A stretch of 17,466 bases of DNA, taken from assembly GCA_017612755.1 (NCBI GenBank), contig JAGAFH010000063.1, positions 1-17,466 of the forward strand, written 5' to 3'. The notes under the pieces are model-generated. The model was given only the letters and a program-made list of their open reading frames with translations, was not told where the DNA came from and ran no database searches. The translations under genes were made by a program, and so were the position numbers. This DNA is from Clostridiales bacterium. Its GTDB lineage: Bacteria; Bacillota; Clostridia; Saccharofermentanales; Saccharofermentanaceae. This document shows, piece after piece, positions 1 to 7,730 of the stretch (positions within the stretch are counted from its first letter, which is position 1; each line of letters opens with the position of its first letter).

Positions 1-532
1 CACGGGCGCCTTCCGGGGAGGACGCAGTCAGGATCGGCGTCGTGATTTCCAGGAATCCGTGCTCCGTCATTGCCTGGCGCAGCGCGGAAACCACATTGCA
101 CCGCATCACAATATTCTTCTTGACCTCAGGGTTACGGATATCGAGATATCTGTACTTCAGCCTTGTCATCTCGTCAGCTTCCTTACTTCTGTTGACCTCG
201 AAGGGAAGCTCGTTATAACGGCAGCGTCCGAGAACAGTGATCTTTTCGGGAACTACCTCGATATCACCTGTCTCCAGCTTGGGGTTCTTGGAACTTCTCT
301 CTCTTACCGTTCCCTCAACGCAGATAGTGGATTCCTTGGTGATGGCCTTGACCTGCTTCATCATCTCGGCATTCTCGATAACTATCTGGGTCGTTCCGTA
401 AAAATCGCGGATAACTACAAATCCCAGTTCTGCACCGACCTCACGGAAATTCTCAAGCCAGCCGGCAAGCTTTACCTTGCTTCCTGCATCCGTGATCCTC
501 AGTGCTCCGCATGTATGTGTACGTGATTGCAT
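1..532 (-). CDS. aspS: Aspartyl-tRNA synthetase, N-terminal part (cut by window edge)
   Basis: Charges tRNA-Asp with aspartate in the cytoplasm. Only the first 177 codons are present; the gene runs off the left edge. The start is the ATG at 532, with GGAGG five bases upstream. Residues 1 to about 105 form the N-terminal OB-fold anticodon-binding domain (includes KLAGWLENFREVGAELGFVV). The catalytic domain opens with a class II motif 1 region (GFLEITTPILTASSPEGAR, about 159-177). The PEGAR element is typical of AspRS and separates it from AsnRS and LysRS. It lies 34 bases downstream of hisS on the same strand, and hisS-aspS is a common Firmicute order, so co-transcription is likely. Whether it is discriminating or non-discriminating (AspRS/AspRS2) cannot be judged from this fragment. 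Confidence 0.93.
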   Translation of the reverse strand, partial: MQSRTHTCGALRITDAGSKVKLAGWLENFREVGAELGFVVIRDFYGTTQIVIENAEMMKQVKAITKESTICVEGTVRERSSKNPKLETGDIEVVPEKITVLGRCRYNELPFEVNRSKEADEMTRLKYRYLDIRNPEVKKNIVMRCNVVSALRQAMTEHGFLEITTPILTASSPEGAR

Positions 533-566
533 ATATACCTCCAAAAATTGCTTTCTTTTTATCAGA

Positions 567-1823
567 TCATTTATCAGCCAGGTATTCGCCGAGCCCGGTG
601 ATCTTAACTGTCTCTTCAGATCCGTCTTCCATCCGCTTTACCCTGACTTCACCGGAAGAAAGCTCGTCGTCACCTATTACGGCCATATAAGGAATGCCGC
701 TCTTGCCCGCATATTTCATCTGGGCCCTGAAGGCTCTTCCCATAAGATCCTGCTCGCATCCGATACCCTGAAGGCGCAGATCGTAGCAGAGTTTTGAGAT
801 ACTGTCCTTGGCATTGTCGCTCATGCTGACAAAGAAGATCTTTACCTTGTTGGGACTTCCCAGATCCACACCCTGGGCCTCAGCCTCAAGAAGGAATCTC
901 TCAACTCCCATGGCAAAACCGATACCGGGAGTAGGAGCGCCGCCCAGGCTCTCAACGAGTCCGTCGTATCTTCCGCCTCCGCAGATGGTACCCTGGGTAC
1001 CCACGTTCTCGGATACGAACTCGAAAACGGTCCTGGTGTAGTAGTCCAGGCCTCTTACGATATTAGGGTCAACAACATAGGAGATGCCCATGTTGTCCAG
1101 TCTCTTCTTAAGGACTTCGAAGTGCTCCCTGCATGCGTCGCAGAGATGATCGATCTGCCTGGGAGCATTGACGATAACTTCCTTACCGGCATCTTCCTTG
1201 CAGTCGATTATGCGCATGGGATTTCTCTCAAATCTGTTCTTACAGTCCTCGCACAATGTTCCGATATGAGGTCTGAAGTGATCCTTCAGCAGCTCGTTAT
1301 ATGCCTTGCGGCATTCGGGACATCCGATGGAGTTGATGTGCAGGCTTATCTTGTTAAGGCCCATCCTCCTGAAGAAGACGTCCACCACGCTGATGATCTC
1401 CGCATCTATCTCGGGGCCGGCGCTTCCGAAAGACTCAAGGCCGAACTGATGAAACTCCCTGTATCTTCCCTTCTGCATCTTCTCATAGCGGAAAGCCGTA
1501 ATGTCGTAGAAGAGCCTTACGGGCATGGGAAGCGAAGCCATTCCGTTTTCGATATAGCTCCTTACTACGCCTGCCGTTCCCTCGGGACGGAGGGTGATGC
1601 TCCTGCCGCCCTTGTCCTCGAAGGTATACATCTCCTTCTGGACTACGTCGGTGGTGTCTCCGACACCTCTCTGGAAGAGGTTGGTATCCTCAAAAGTAGG
1701 GATCCTGATCTCCTCATATCCGTACATATGACAGACATCGGCAAAAGTCCTGGCGGCCTTCTGCCACTTGTAGATCTCCACAGGCAATATATCTCTGGTG
1801 CCCTTCTGTGCAGTTATCTTCAT
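567..1823 (-). CDS. hisS: Histidyl-tRNA synthetase
   Basis: Class II aminoacyl-tRNA synthetase, 418 aa, the usual full length; attaches histidine to tRNA-His. Visible elements in order are the RDILP opening (10-14), motif 2 TLRPEGT (78-84 region), the Cys-rich insertion seen in many Firmicute HisRS (C168/C171, C191/C194, C228/C231), the HisA signature RGLDYYTRT (about 257-265), GGGRYDG (282-288), motif 3 GIGFAMGVER (about 300-309), and a C-terminal anticodon-binding domain from about 330. The start at 1823 has AAGGAG upstream. It sits between rsmE (49-base gap) and aspS (34-base gap) on the same strand, probably one operon. No T-box is seen before it, so histidine starvation control would have to act elsewhere. 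Confidence 0.97.
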   Translation of the reverse strand: MKITAQKGTRDILPVEIYKWQKAARTFADVCHMYGYEEIRIPTFEDTNLFQRGVGDTTDVVQKEMYTFEDKGGRSITLRPEGTAGVVRSYIENGMASLPMPVRLFYDITAFRYEKMQKGRYREFHQFGLESFGSAGPEIDAEIISVVDVFFRRMGLNKISLHINSIGCPECRKAYNELLKDHFRPHIGTLCEDCKNRFERNPMRIIDCKEDAGKEVIVNAPRQIDHLCDACREHFEVLKKRLDNMGISYVVDPNIVRGLDYYTRTVFEFVSENVGTQGTICGGGRYDGLVESLGGAPTPGIGFAMGVERFLLEAEAQGVDLGSPNKVKIFFVSMSDNAKDSISKLCYDLRLQGIGCEQDLMGRAFRAQMKYAGKSGIPYMAVIGDDELSSGEVRVKRMEDGSEETVKITGLGEYLADK

Positions 1824-1872
1824 CAGGGATAGCTCCTTTAATTATTATTTATAATAGCAACCATGTATTGTA

Positions 1873-2598
1873 TCACAATTCAGTGTGATACAAAAGCATT
1901 GCAAGAACAGCAGGTCCTGCCGTCTCAGTACGGAGGATCCTCTTTCCTATGGTGACCTTACAGGCACCGGCCTTTGATGCCTCTTCAGCTTCCTCTTCCG
2001 AAAAGCCACCTTCAGGGCCGATAAAAAAGCCGATATCACTGAGATCTTTGCCTTCCAGGGCCTGTTTTAGGGTAGTGCCATGTTCCTCTTCCCAGGGGAA
2101 CAGGACAAGTTTTCTGCTCCCGGAATCTTCTACGGCTTCACTGAAGGACATGGGTTCTGTAACTTCCGGAACAAATCCCCTTCCCGACTGTCTTGCCGCC
2201 TCCAGGGCGATCTTCTGCCATCTGTCGGTCTTTTTGCCGTCTTTGGAAGGCTTTACGACGCATCTTCCGGAGAATACCGGGACTATCTTTGTAACGCCTA
2301 ATTCCACTGATTTCTGGATGGTCAGATCCATCCTCTCCCCCTTGGACACAGACTGGTAAAGGACTATCTTTCCTTCCCTTTCGGAAAGGCAGTCCCTGCG
2401 CTCTGTTATCCTCACCGTGACTCCTTCTTTGTTGGCATTATCGATCTGCGCCAGGTTCTCTTTTCCCGGGCCGTCCACGATGATGAGTTCCTCTCCGGGA
2501 CGCATGCGCAGGACTGAGATGAGATAGTGGGAATCCTCTCTGTCAAGGGTAAAATATTCTTTATCACCTATGTCATTTTGTATAAATATACGCGTCAT
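1873..2598 (-). CDS. rsmE: 16S rRNA (uracil-1498-N3)-methyltransferase RsmE
   Basis: SPOUT-class SAM-dependent methyltransferase that methylates U1498 of 16S rRNA in the assembled 30S subunit. The protein is 241 aa, the normal family size. The frame stays open upstream to 2964, but the true start is the ATG at 2598: it has AGGAG at proper spacing and begins MTRIFIQ, as RsmE proteins do. The extra 122 upstream residues would cover a divergent promoter region and part of the AIM24 gene. The SPOUT knot signatures are present: FFIGPEGGFSEEEAEEA and then RILRTETAGPAVLAMLLY at the C terminus. It is first in an apparent rsmE-hisS-aspS run and divergent from the AIM24-family gene. Confidence 0.95.
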   Translation of the reverse strand: MTRIFIQNDIGDKEYFTLDREDSHYLISVLRMRPGEELIIVDGPGKENLAQIDNANKEGVTVRITERRDCLSEREGKIVLYQSVSKGERMDLTIQKSVELGVTKIVPVFSGRCVVKPSKDGKKTDRWQKIALEAARQSGRGFVPEVTEPMSFSEAVEDSGSRKLVLFPWEEEHGTTLKQALEGKDLSDIGFFIGPEGGFSEEEAEEASKAGACKVTIGKRILRTETAGPAVLAMLLYHTEL

Positions 2599-2680
2599 TT
2601 TTATCTCCTTTACGAAAATAATTTTAACATAAAGTGTGGTAGCATTAATGTATCCGATTACGTAAAAGGAGGCATATTTT

Positions 2681-3358
2681 ATGCAGTATGAAATCAAAGG
2701 CACACCGTTCCCCGTTGCTATCTGCACATTGAACAACGGCGAGTCCCTTATCACAGAGCGTGGTTCCATGAGCTGGATGAGCGATTCAATGGAAATGAAG
2801 ACAGTCGGCGGTTCCGTCGGTAAGGCTCTCGGAAGAATGTTCTCCGGCGAGTCCATGTTCCAGAACAAGTATATCGCCCATAAGGATGGCGCATTTATCG
2901 CTTTCGCTTCCAGCTTCCCCGGCGAGATCAGAGCTATCGACATCAGACCCGGCGCTGATATCATCGTTCAGAAGTCCGGATTCCTTGCTTCCGAGGAGTC
3001 AGTTGAACTCTCTATCGCTTACAAGAAGAAGCTGGGTGCTTCCTTCTTCGGCGGTGAAGGCTTCATCATGCAGAAGCTTTCCGGTACAGGTACGGCTTTC
3101 GTGGAGCTTGACGGTTCCGTATGCCAGTATGAGCTTGCTGCAGGCGAGACAATGTATCTTGATACAGGTTATCTTGCAATGATGGATGCTACAGTTACCA
3201 TGGACATCGAGATGGTCAAGGGCGCCAAGAACATCCTTCTCGGCGGTGAAGGCCTCTTCAATACCAAGGTCGTAGGACCCGGCCGTGTATGGATCCAGAC
3301 AATGCCTATCCCTACACTTGCCCAGTCTATCATCCCTTATATCCCTACAAAGGGCTGA
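2681..3358 (+). CDS. AIM24/TIGR00266 family protein
   Basis: 225-aa protein of the AIM24 (TIGR00266) beta-helix-like family, recognised from the opening MQYEIKGTPFPVA, the SMSWMS segment, the KYIAH...FASSFPGEI region and the late GGEGLFNTKVVGPGRVWIQT stretch. The bacterial members have no firmly established biochemical role; the yeast name refers to a mitochondrial inheritance phenotype. There is no signal peptide or membrane segment, so it is likely cytoplasmic. A strong AAAGGAGG site lies upstream of the ATG at 2681. Codon use is strongly biased to a few synonymous codons, which hints at high expression. It is transcribed alone, divergent from rsmE, and ends 21 bases before a strong hairpin terminator. 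Confidence 0.92.
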   Translation: MQYEIKGTPFPVAICTLNNGESLITERGSMSWMSDSMEMKTVGGSVGKALGRMFSGESMFQNKYIAHKDGAFIAFASSFPGEIRAIDIRPGADIIVQKSGFLASEESVELSIAYKKKLGASFFGGEGFIMQKLSGTGTAFVELDGSVCQYELAAGETMYLDTGYLAMMDATVTMDIEMVKGAKNILLGGEGLFNTKVVGPGRVWIQTMPIPTLAQSIIPYIPTKG

Positions 3359-3379
3359 TAACATCAGAAAACCAAAAAG

Positions 3380-3412
3380 AAAAAGCCCGCCTTCCAAAGG
3401 CGGGCTTTTTTA
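3380..3412 (+). terminator. Bidirectional intrinsic terminator between AIM24 gene and ThiD-like gene
   Basis: Perfect GC stem GCCCGCC (3385-3391) / GGCGGGC (3399-3405), flanked by A5 on the left (3380-3384) and T5 on the right (3406-3410). It therefore has a U-tract on both strands. It serves the AIM24 gene on plus and the convergent gene ending at 3431 on minus. Confidence 0.95.
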
Positions 3413-3430
3413 TTTAGAAATAATAAAACA

Positions 3431-4642
3431 TCAATTGGAGTCTGAGCCCGTCATCTTGCTGAGCCTGTCCTTCAGGCTCTGGAGCTGGCGGATCGAACTG
3501 TTGGTCTCATTCTTAATCCTCTCCGAAGGATTTGAAAGGGCGCTGACCTCAGATCTGGGTTCAGGCTTCTTCTCTATGGCACTGGTTACTGCCGTAGGCT
3601 CATCATCTGTATGGAATTCGATATTTCTGGCTATATCCCTTAAAGGCTTTGCAGGAGATACTAGAGAATCAGGCTGCTTGGCAGGAGGGATCATCTCCAT
3701 GGAATTACCGATGATGGGCGCATTGAATCTGGACCTGCTGCTGTACTGAAGGGACTTGGCCCTCTGGATAAGATCATCCATCTTCTGTCTTTCATCTTCA
3801 AGCTTTTTTGCCATAGGCACAGCTGCAGGCTCTGCCTTTACTGCCTCAGGCTTTACTTCAGCTTTGGGTTCTTCCGCCTTAGGCGTCTCAACTACGGGAG
3901 TCTGGGCCTTAGGGGCTTCCGGCTCAGGTTCGGGACCTTTCTGGAACTCACTGACACCATTAACGAACTCAAGTCCGAAGATGGCTGCCTCAGCGGTGAC
4001 CCCTCCGAGCGCCATAGCACATGCGGCAGCGGCAAAGAGTGTATATTTCTTTGTATCAAACCCGGGAGCGGGGATTATATTCTCGATCCAGACAGTGCTG
4101 TCACCGACGCAGAGGACAGACTCCCCGTCCGTGTTCTCATTGCCTCTTATAAGGACATGGCATCCGTAATCATTAAAGATCTTCTTGGCGGCCCTCATAA
4201 GGTCATTTTTGACGGGGCACTCAAATCCGCACAAAGTCTCTGCTTCAAGGGAATTGATGATAAGAAGCTGAACTTTGGGGAGAAGATTATCTATGATCAT
4301 GTAGTAGGTATCTTCCGTGACTAATATCTCACCCTTGTCGGAGATAAGCGAAGGAGCTGCCACCACAGGGGCATGCTTTACGTTTTCCAGCTTGTCGGAG
4401 AGGTATGAGATAACTGACTCATCTGTCATGTAGCCGATAGCAACAGCTGCCGTCTCACATTCTCCGAAAACATAATCGATGATCTCGGTAACTTCATTCT
4501 TCTCGGAGGTTCCATCGGTCCAGTAGAAAACGGGTACGACAACCATAGGATCCAGATCAAGGTCCTTTATCGTAGCAGTACACCTGGAGAGATCAAACTC
4601 GGTGTTCTCTACGGTATCTGATATGGCCAGTACTGTTTTCAT
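3431..4642 (-). CDS. Degenerate ThiD/PdxK-like (ribokinase-fold) protein with P/E/A-rich tail
   Basis: 403 aa from the ATG at 4642. That start is chosen because GAGGAG lies just upstream; the longer frame to 4705 has no ribosome site. Residues about 65-230 resemble the hydroxymethylpyrimidine/pyridoxal kinase fold: VAIGYM (67-72), LLPKVQLLIINSLEAETLCG (120-139, matching the NLPEAE element), a helix ending HVLIRG (162-167), and a C-terminal AAACAMALGGVTAEAAIFGLEFV helix pair. Two hallmarks are missing. The GSDPSGGAG substrate loop at the N terminus is not recognisable, and the catalytic GTGC anion-hole motif is replaced by FDTKKYTLF (195-203). Residues about 237-275 are Pro/Glu/Ala/Lys repeats, followed by a charged helix (MAKKLEDERQKMDDLIQRA) and a disordered tail. 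It is most likely a pseudo-kinase with a scaffold or sensor role; no substrate can be named. Confidence 0.7.
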   Translation of the reverse strand: MKTVLAISDTVENTEFDLSRCTATIKDLDLDPMVVVPVFYWTDGTSEKNEVTEIIDYVFGECETAAVAIGYMTDESVISYLSDKLENVKHAPVVAAPSLISDKGEILVTEDTYYMIIDNLLPKVQLLIINSLEAETLCGFECPVKNDLMRAAKKIFNDYGCHVLIRGNENTDGESVLCVGDSTVWIENIIPAPGFDTKKYTLFAAAACAMALGGVTAEAAIFGLEFVNGVSEFQKGPEPEPEAPKAQTPVVETPKAEEPKAEVKPEAVKAEPAAVPMAKKLEDERQKMDDLIQRAKSLQYSSRSRFNAPIIGNSMEMIPPAKQPDSLVSPAKPLRDIARNIEFHTDDEPTAVTSAIEKKPEPRSEVSALSNPSERIKNETNSSIRQLQSLKDRLSKMTGSDSN

Positions 4643-4717
4643 CAAACTCCTCGATTCCACAGATTTAGTCATTTTTAGTTTCACATACAAGAAATATAAT
4701 AACAAGTTCGTCGTGTT

Positions 4718-4746
4718 ACCATATTTCTTATAAAAAAATTGTGCAA
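4718..4746 (-). promoter_or_regulatory. Candidate sigma-A promoter of the ThiD-like gene
   Basis: Minus strand: -35 TTGCAC (4746-4741), 17-base spacer, -10 TATGGT (4723-4718). This predicts a start near 4711 and a leader of about 70 bases. The -10 is a weak match, and AT-rich sequence makes chance matches likely. Confidence 0.4.
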
Positions 4747-4816
4747 TTTTACATTGCTTTTTGTAGATTATTTGTTTTTATCTTCCCAAGGCCTGAAAAC
4801 AGGGACTTTGCAGAAA

Positions 4817-4846
4817 TCAGGCCACACCATTAAAGATGTGGCCTGA
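4817..4846 (-). terminator. Probable terminator hairpin after trpB2
   Basis: Ten-base perfect stem TCAGGCCACA (4817-4826) / TGTGGCCTGA (4837-4846) with a 10-base loop, 37 bases beyond the trpB2 stop on the minus strand. The minus-strand sequence after the stem has only TTTCTG, a poor U-tract, so termination may be inefficient. A second GGCCTGA at about 4786-4792 could compete for the left arm. Confidence 0.5.
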
Positions 4847-4882
4847 ATAGGGATTTTATGAGAAGCAAATGTAAATTATCTT

Positions 4883-6250
4883 TTAAACGGGAGGAAGCTG
4901 GGCAAGACCCTTCTGAATATCCTCATCTGTGGGGATGAAATCTCCCATGGATCCGTCATGGTAGGACATATAGGCGCTCATGTCGAAGAAACCGGTACCT
5001 GTAAGGTTGAACAGGATGGTCTTCTCCTCCCCTGTCTCCTTGCACTTGAGAGCCTCGTCGATAGCTACGCGGATAGCGTGGGAGGACTCGGGAGCCGGAA
5101 GGATAGTCTCTGTCTTGGCAAAGAGGTTTGCAGCCTCAAATACCTTCGTCTGCTCAACTGCCCTTGCCTCGTCGATAAGACCGTCGTGGTAGAGCTGGGA
5201 GATGATGGGAGACATTCCGTGATATCTAAGTCCTCCGGCATGGGAAGGTGAAGGAATGAACTCAGATCCGATAGTGTACATCTTAGCAAGAGGACATACA
5301 TGGCCTGTGTCACAGAAATCATATCTGAACTCACCTCTTGTCATTGAAGGGCAGGATGCAGGCTCAACAGCAATGAAGTAAGGCGCCTTCTTACCTTCCA
5401 GCTTATCTCTCATGAAGGAAGCCATGATACCGCCCAGGTTGGATCCGCCGCCGGCGCATCCGATAACGATATCGGGATACTTATCTACTTTAGCCATCTG
5501 AAGCTTAGCCTCCTCACCGATGATGGACTGGTGGAGGAGTACCTGGTTCAGAACGGAACCCAGTACGTATCTGTAACCTTCAGTAGACGTAGCTACTTCA
5601 ACTGCCTCAGAGATAGCGCAGCCCAGGGATCCTGTGGTCTCGGGATACTTCTCGAGGATAGCGCGTCCTACATTTGTCGTATTGGAAGGAGAAGGGATGA
5701 TATCTGCTCCGAATGTCTCGATGATGGCTTTTCTGTAAGGCTTCTGCTCATAAGAGCACTTGACCATGAATACCGTAAGAGGAATATTGAAGTGCTTACA
5801 TGCCATTGCAAGAGCCGTTCCCCACTGGCCTGCACCCGTCTCTGTCGTAAGTCCCTTAAGTCCCTGCTTCTTGGCATAATATACCTGGGCCGCAGCAGAG
5901 TTGAGCTTATGGGATCCGGATGTGTTGTTACCCTCGAACTTGTAGTAGATCTTTGCAGGTGTGCCAAGCTCCTTCTCCAGCTCATAAGCCCTGATAAGGG
6001 GTGAAGGTCTGAAGATCTTGTAGAAATCCAGGACCTCTTCGGGAATATCGATATACTTTGTGTCGTTGTCAACTTCCTGTCTGCAGAGTTCTTCACAGAA
6101 GATGGGAGACATCTGCTCAACAGTCAGGGGTTCATGGGTACCGGGATGGATCAGGGGTGCGGGCTTGTTCTTCATATCCGCACGGACGTTGTACCACTGC
6201 CTGGGCATTTCCTCCTCAGTAAGGAATATTCTTTTAGGTTCTCTTGCCAT
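4883..6250 (-). CDS. trpB2: Tryptophan synthase beta chain-like protein, TrpB2 type
   Basis: PLP-dependent enzyme of the TrpB2 (TIGR01415) branch, 455 aa, longer than TrpB1 (about 400 aa) as expected for this branch. The family condenses indole with serine (or O-phosphoserine in some archaeal members) to make tryptophan. Visible elements are the Schiff-base lysine K115 in GSHKLNSA (112-119), catalytic-type E137 in TETGAGQWG (136-144), and the PLP phosphate loop GCAGGGSN (264-271). The start at 6250 has AAAGGAGG upstream. No trpA or other trp gene is near, so it probably salvages free indole rather than channelling it from TrpA. Its leader is a Trp-type T-box, which ties the enzyme to tryptophan supply in this organism. 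Confidence 0.94.
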   Translation of the reverse strand: MAREPKRIFLTEEEMPRQWYNVRADMKNKPAPLIHPGTHEPLTVEQMSPIFCEELCRQEVDNDTKYIDIPEEVLDFYKIFRPSPLIRAYELEKELGTPAKIYYKFEGNNTSGSHKLNSAAAQVYYAKKQGLKGLTTETGAGQWGTALAMACKHFNIPLTVFMVKCSYEQKPYRKAIIETFGADIIPSPSNTTNVGRAILEKYPETTGSLGCAISEAVEVATSTEGYRYVLGSVLNQVLLHQSIIGEEAKLQMAKVDKYPDIVIGCAGGGSNLGGIMASFMRDKLEGKKAPYFIAVEPASCPSMTRGEFRYDFCDTGHVCPLAKMYTIGSEFIPSPSHAGGLRYHGMSPIISQLYHDGLIDEARAVEQTKVFEAANLFAKTETILPAPESSHAIRVAIDEALKCKETGEEKTILFNLTGTGFFDMSAYMSYHDGSMGDFIPTDEDIQKGLAQLPPV

Positions 6251-6307
6251 AGTTCTGGCCTCCTTTGATAATATTCGGTGGCTGGTTGTTGGCTCAATTT
6301 TCGAAGC

Positions 6308-6345
6308 AACAAAAATGCCCTACATCGATCACTCGATATAGGACA
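6308..6345 (-). terminator. T-box leader terminator (conditional)
   Basis: Thirteen-pair stem (6333-6345 with 6316-6328, two G-U pairs) around a four-base loop, followed on the minus strand by TTTTTGTTG. Its 5' arm contains the CCTATA that the antiterminator needs, so the two folds exclude each other. Confidence 0.93.
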
Positions 6346-6562
6346 AGAATATTCCTGCGGTACCACCTATACTTGGTCGCCGATGCGACCCGCTTTGATC
6401 ACGTTCCAACAAACGTGCCCCGTTGATAACGGATGAGGCTCCCGTCGGTCCATTTCCTGACCGCCCTCATCGGGTCCATTCATCGGGACTTGCGCTGTTA
6501 CCATCTCACCATCGGTAACTCTCTCATAGCGTCCGTCGGTCCGATTACTATTCCCGACTAAA
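6308..6562 (-). promoter_or_regulatory. T-box riboswitch, tryptophan (TGG) specifier
   Basis: Leader RNA of trpB2 that senses uncharged tRNA-Trp. All parts are visible on the minus strand. The Stem I base is CGGG (6556-6553) paired with CCCG (6474-6471). The specifier loop has AGTA on its 5' side and GAA followed by TGG on its 3' side (specifier 6478-6476), with ATCGG/CCGAT closing above. Higher up are a GAGAGAG segment and the distal loop GATGGTGAGAT closed by GTTACC/GGTAAC. Stem II is closed by GATGAGG/CCTCATC, then come CACGTT/AACGTG and GGTCGC/GCGACC stems. The T-box AGGTGGTACCGCAGG lies at 6368-6354. TATAGG just before the bulge can pair with CCTATA to form the antiterminator, in competition with the terminator at 6316-6345. 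Confidence 0.96.
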
Positions 6563-6587
6563 CCGGTTTGTTTATCAAACTAAAGGA

Positions 6588-6617
6588 ATTTTACCCTATC
6601 CCTCAGTTATCTGTCAA
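6588..6617 (-). promoter_or_regulatory. Promoter of the T-box/trpB2 unit
   Basis: Minus strand: consensus -35 TTGACA (6617-6612), 18-base spacer, -10 TAAAAT (6593-6588). The -35 lies inside the last codons of prmA, and the predicted start (about 6581) falls just before Stem I of the T-box. trpB2 therefore has its own start independent of prmA. Confidence 0.8.
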
Positions 6618-7631
6618 GCGGCACACATATGCCAGCCAGTCGTTCTTTTCGCAGCACTCCTCGATAACGAATCCCGCAGCAAAAAGAGCATTCTCCACTT
6701 TTTCGCGCTTGGTATTTATGATGCCCGAGCAGATGAACTTACCTCCCGGTGCAAGCCTGGAAGGAACATCCCCGGCGATAGCGGCGATAATGTCCGCGAT
6801 TATATTTGCAACGATCAGGGTATATCCTGAGGATTTGGCATCCTTAAGCTCTCCCGCATAGCAGTCGATATCGGGGCAGTCATTGTTCTTCATATTGTCG
6901 ATAGCCACATCCACGGCCAGTCTGTCGATATCTATGGCCTCCACCTTAGATGCTCCCAGCTTGGAACAGATGATGGCCAGGATACCGGAGCCCGTGCCCA
7001 GATCAAGCACATAGTCATCAGCCGTTACCGTCTTATCAAGGAGCTTGGCGCACATGGATGTTGTCTCATGGGTACCTGTTCCGAAAGCAGATCCGGGATC
7101 CAGCTTCACGACTATATCCGAAGGTGCAGCATCAACCTCTTCCCAGGAGGGGCATATGATCACCCGGTCTGAGATCCTGAAAGACTTGTAGTCCTTCTTC
7201 CACTCATTCTCCCAGTCCTTGTCGCTTACATATTTCCATCCGTCAAAGCCCTTGCCCAGAGGAAGGAACTCCCCTATGGAATCAAGTCTGGACTTAACGA
7301 AAGCGATAGCATCGTCAACGGACATGGTCTTGTCGGAAAGATTTCCGTATATCATACCCACGCCGTTGGGATCCACATATTCTTCGCTCTTGGGACCCAG
7401 TCTTATGCCGTCATCAAACTCGGCAAAATAGGCCTTGATGGTAACGTCTGTACCCAGGGACTCTATATAACCCTCATCTGCATATGCCAGGGAATCGGGA
7501 TCTTCGATTATCCTGGCGATCTCAAAAGGGTCGCTTACCGCTATGCCGTCCGCACCTACCTGTGCCAGCATCTCACATATTGCATCAGAAGCATCTTCTG
7601 TAGTAACTATCTTTATCTCCACCCACTGCAT
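6603..7631 (-). CDS. prmA: Ribosomal protein L11 methyltransferase
   Basis: SAM-dependent class I methyltransferase that modifies ribosomal protein L11. It is 342 aa, somewhat longer than the roughly 295-315 aa usual. Visible elements are an N-terminal L11-recognition domain (MQWVEIKIVT...), KLDPGSAFGTGTHETT (176-191), SAM motif I DLGTGSGILAI (210-220), the acidic EAIDID (231-236), and VANI (274-277), the family's version of the NPPY-type motif. It ends with the ECCEKNDWLAYVCRL strand. GGAGG sits seven bases before the ATG at 7631. In many Firmicutes prmA is next to rsmE; here they are about 4 kb apart. The trpB2 promoter is embedded in its 3' end. Confidence 0.96.
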   Translation of the reverse strand: MQWVEIKIVTTEDASDAICEMLAQVGADGIAVSDPFEIARIIEDPDSLAYADEGYIESLGTDVTIKAYFAEFDDGIRLGPKSEEYVDPNGVGMIYGNLSDKTMSVDDAIAFVKSRLDSIGEFLPLGKGFDGWKYVSDKDWENEWKKDYKSFRISDRVIICPSWEEVDAAPSDIVVKLDPGSAFGTGTHETTSMCAKLLDKTVTADDYVLDLGTGSGILAIICSKLGASKVEAIDIDRLAVDVAIDNMKNNDCPDIDCYAGELKDAKSSGYTLIVANIIADIIAAIAGDVPSRLAPGGKFICSGIINTKREKVENALFAAGFVIEECCEKNDWLAYVCRLTDN

Positions 7632-7674
7632 GGCAGACCTCCAATTACTTTTTCGAAAACTATTCTACCATTGA

Positions 7675-7703
7675 TTGCACTTCAGGGACAAAAATCCTAA
7701 AAT
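7675..7703 (+). promoter_or_regulatory. Promoter of the barnase/barstar unit
   Basis: Plus strand: -35 TTGCAC (7675-7680), exactly 17 bases, -10 TAAAAT (7698-7703). The predicted start is near 7710, giving a short leader of about 20 bases that contains the ribosome site AAAGGA before the ATG at 7731. Confidence 0.7.
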
Positions 7704-7730
7704 TAAACAAAAAACGGAAAGGACACTTTC

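Noticed and set aside
1122..1832. 236-codon open frame on the plus strand
   Set aside because: Lies entirely opposite hisS, whose motifs are complete. The translation matches no family; it is a shadow of biased codon use.
2599..2964. Long N-terminal extension of the rsmE frame (to 363 aa)
   Set aside because: The added residues match nothing in RsmE, overlap the divergent AIM24 gene and its upstream region, and a good ribosome site marks the ATG at 2598.
6060..6366. Short open frames over the T-box and trpB2 start
   Set aside because: They overlap conserved leader RNA structure and the trpB2 coding start; no homology or ribosome site.
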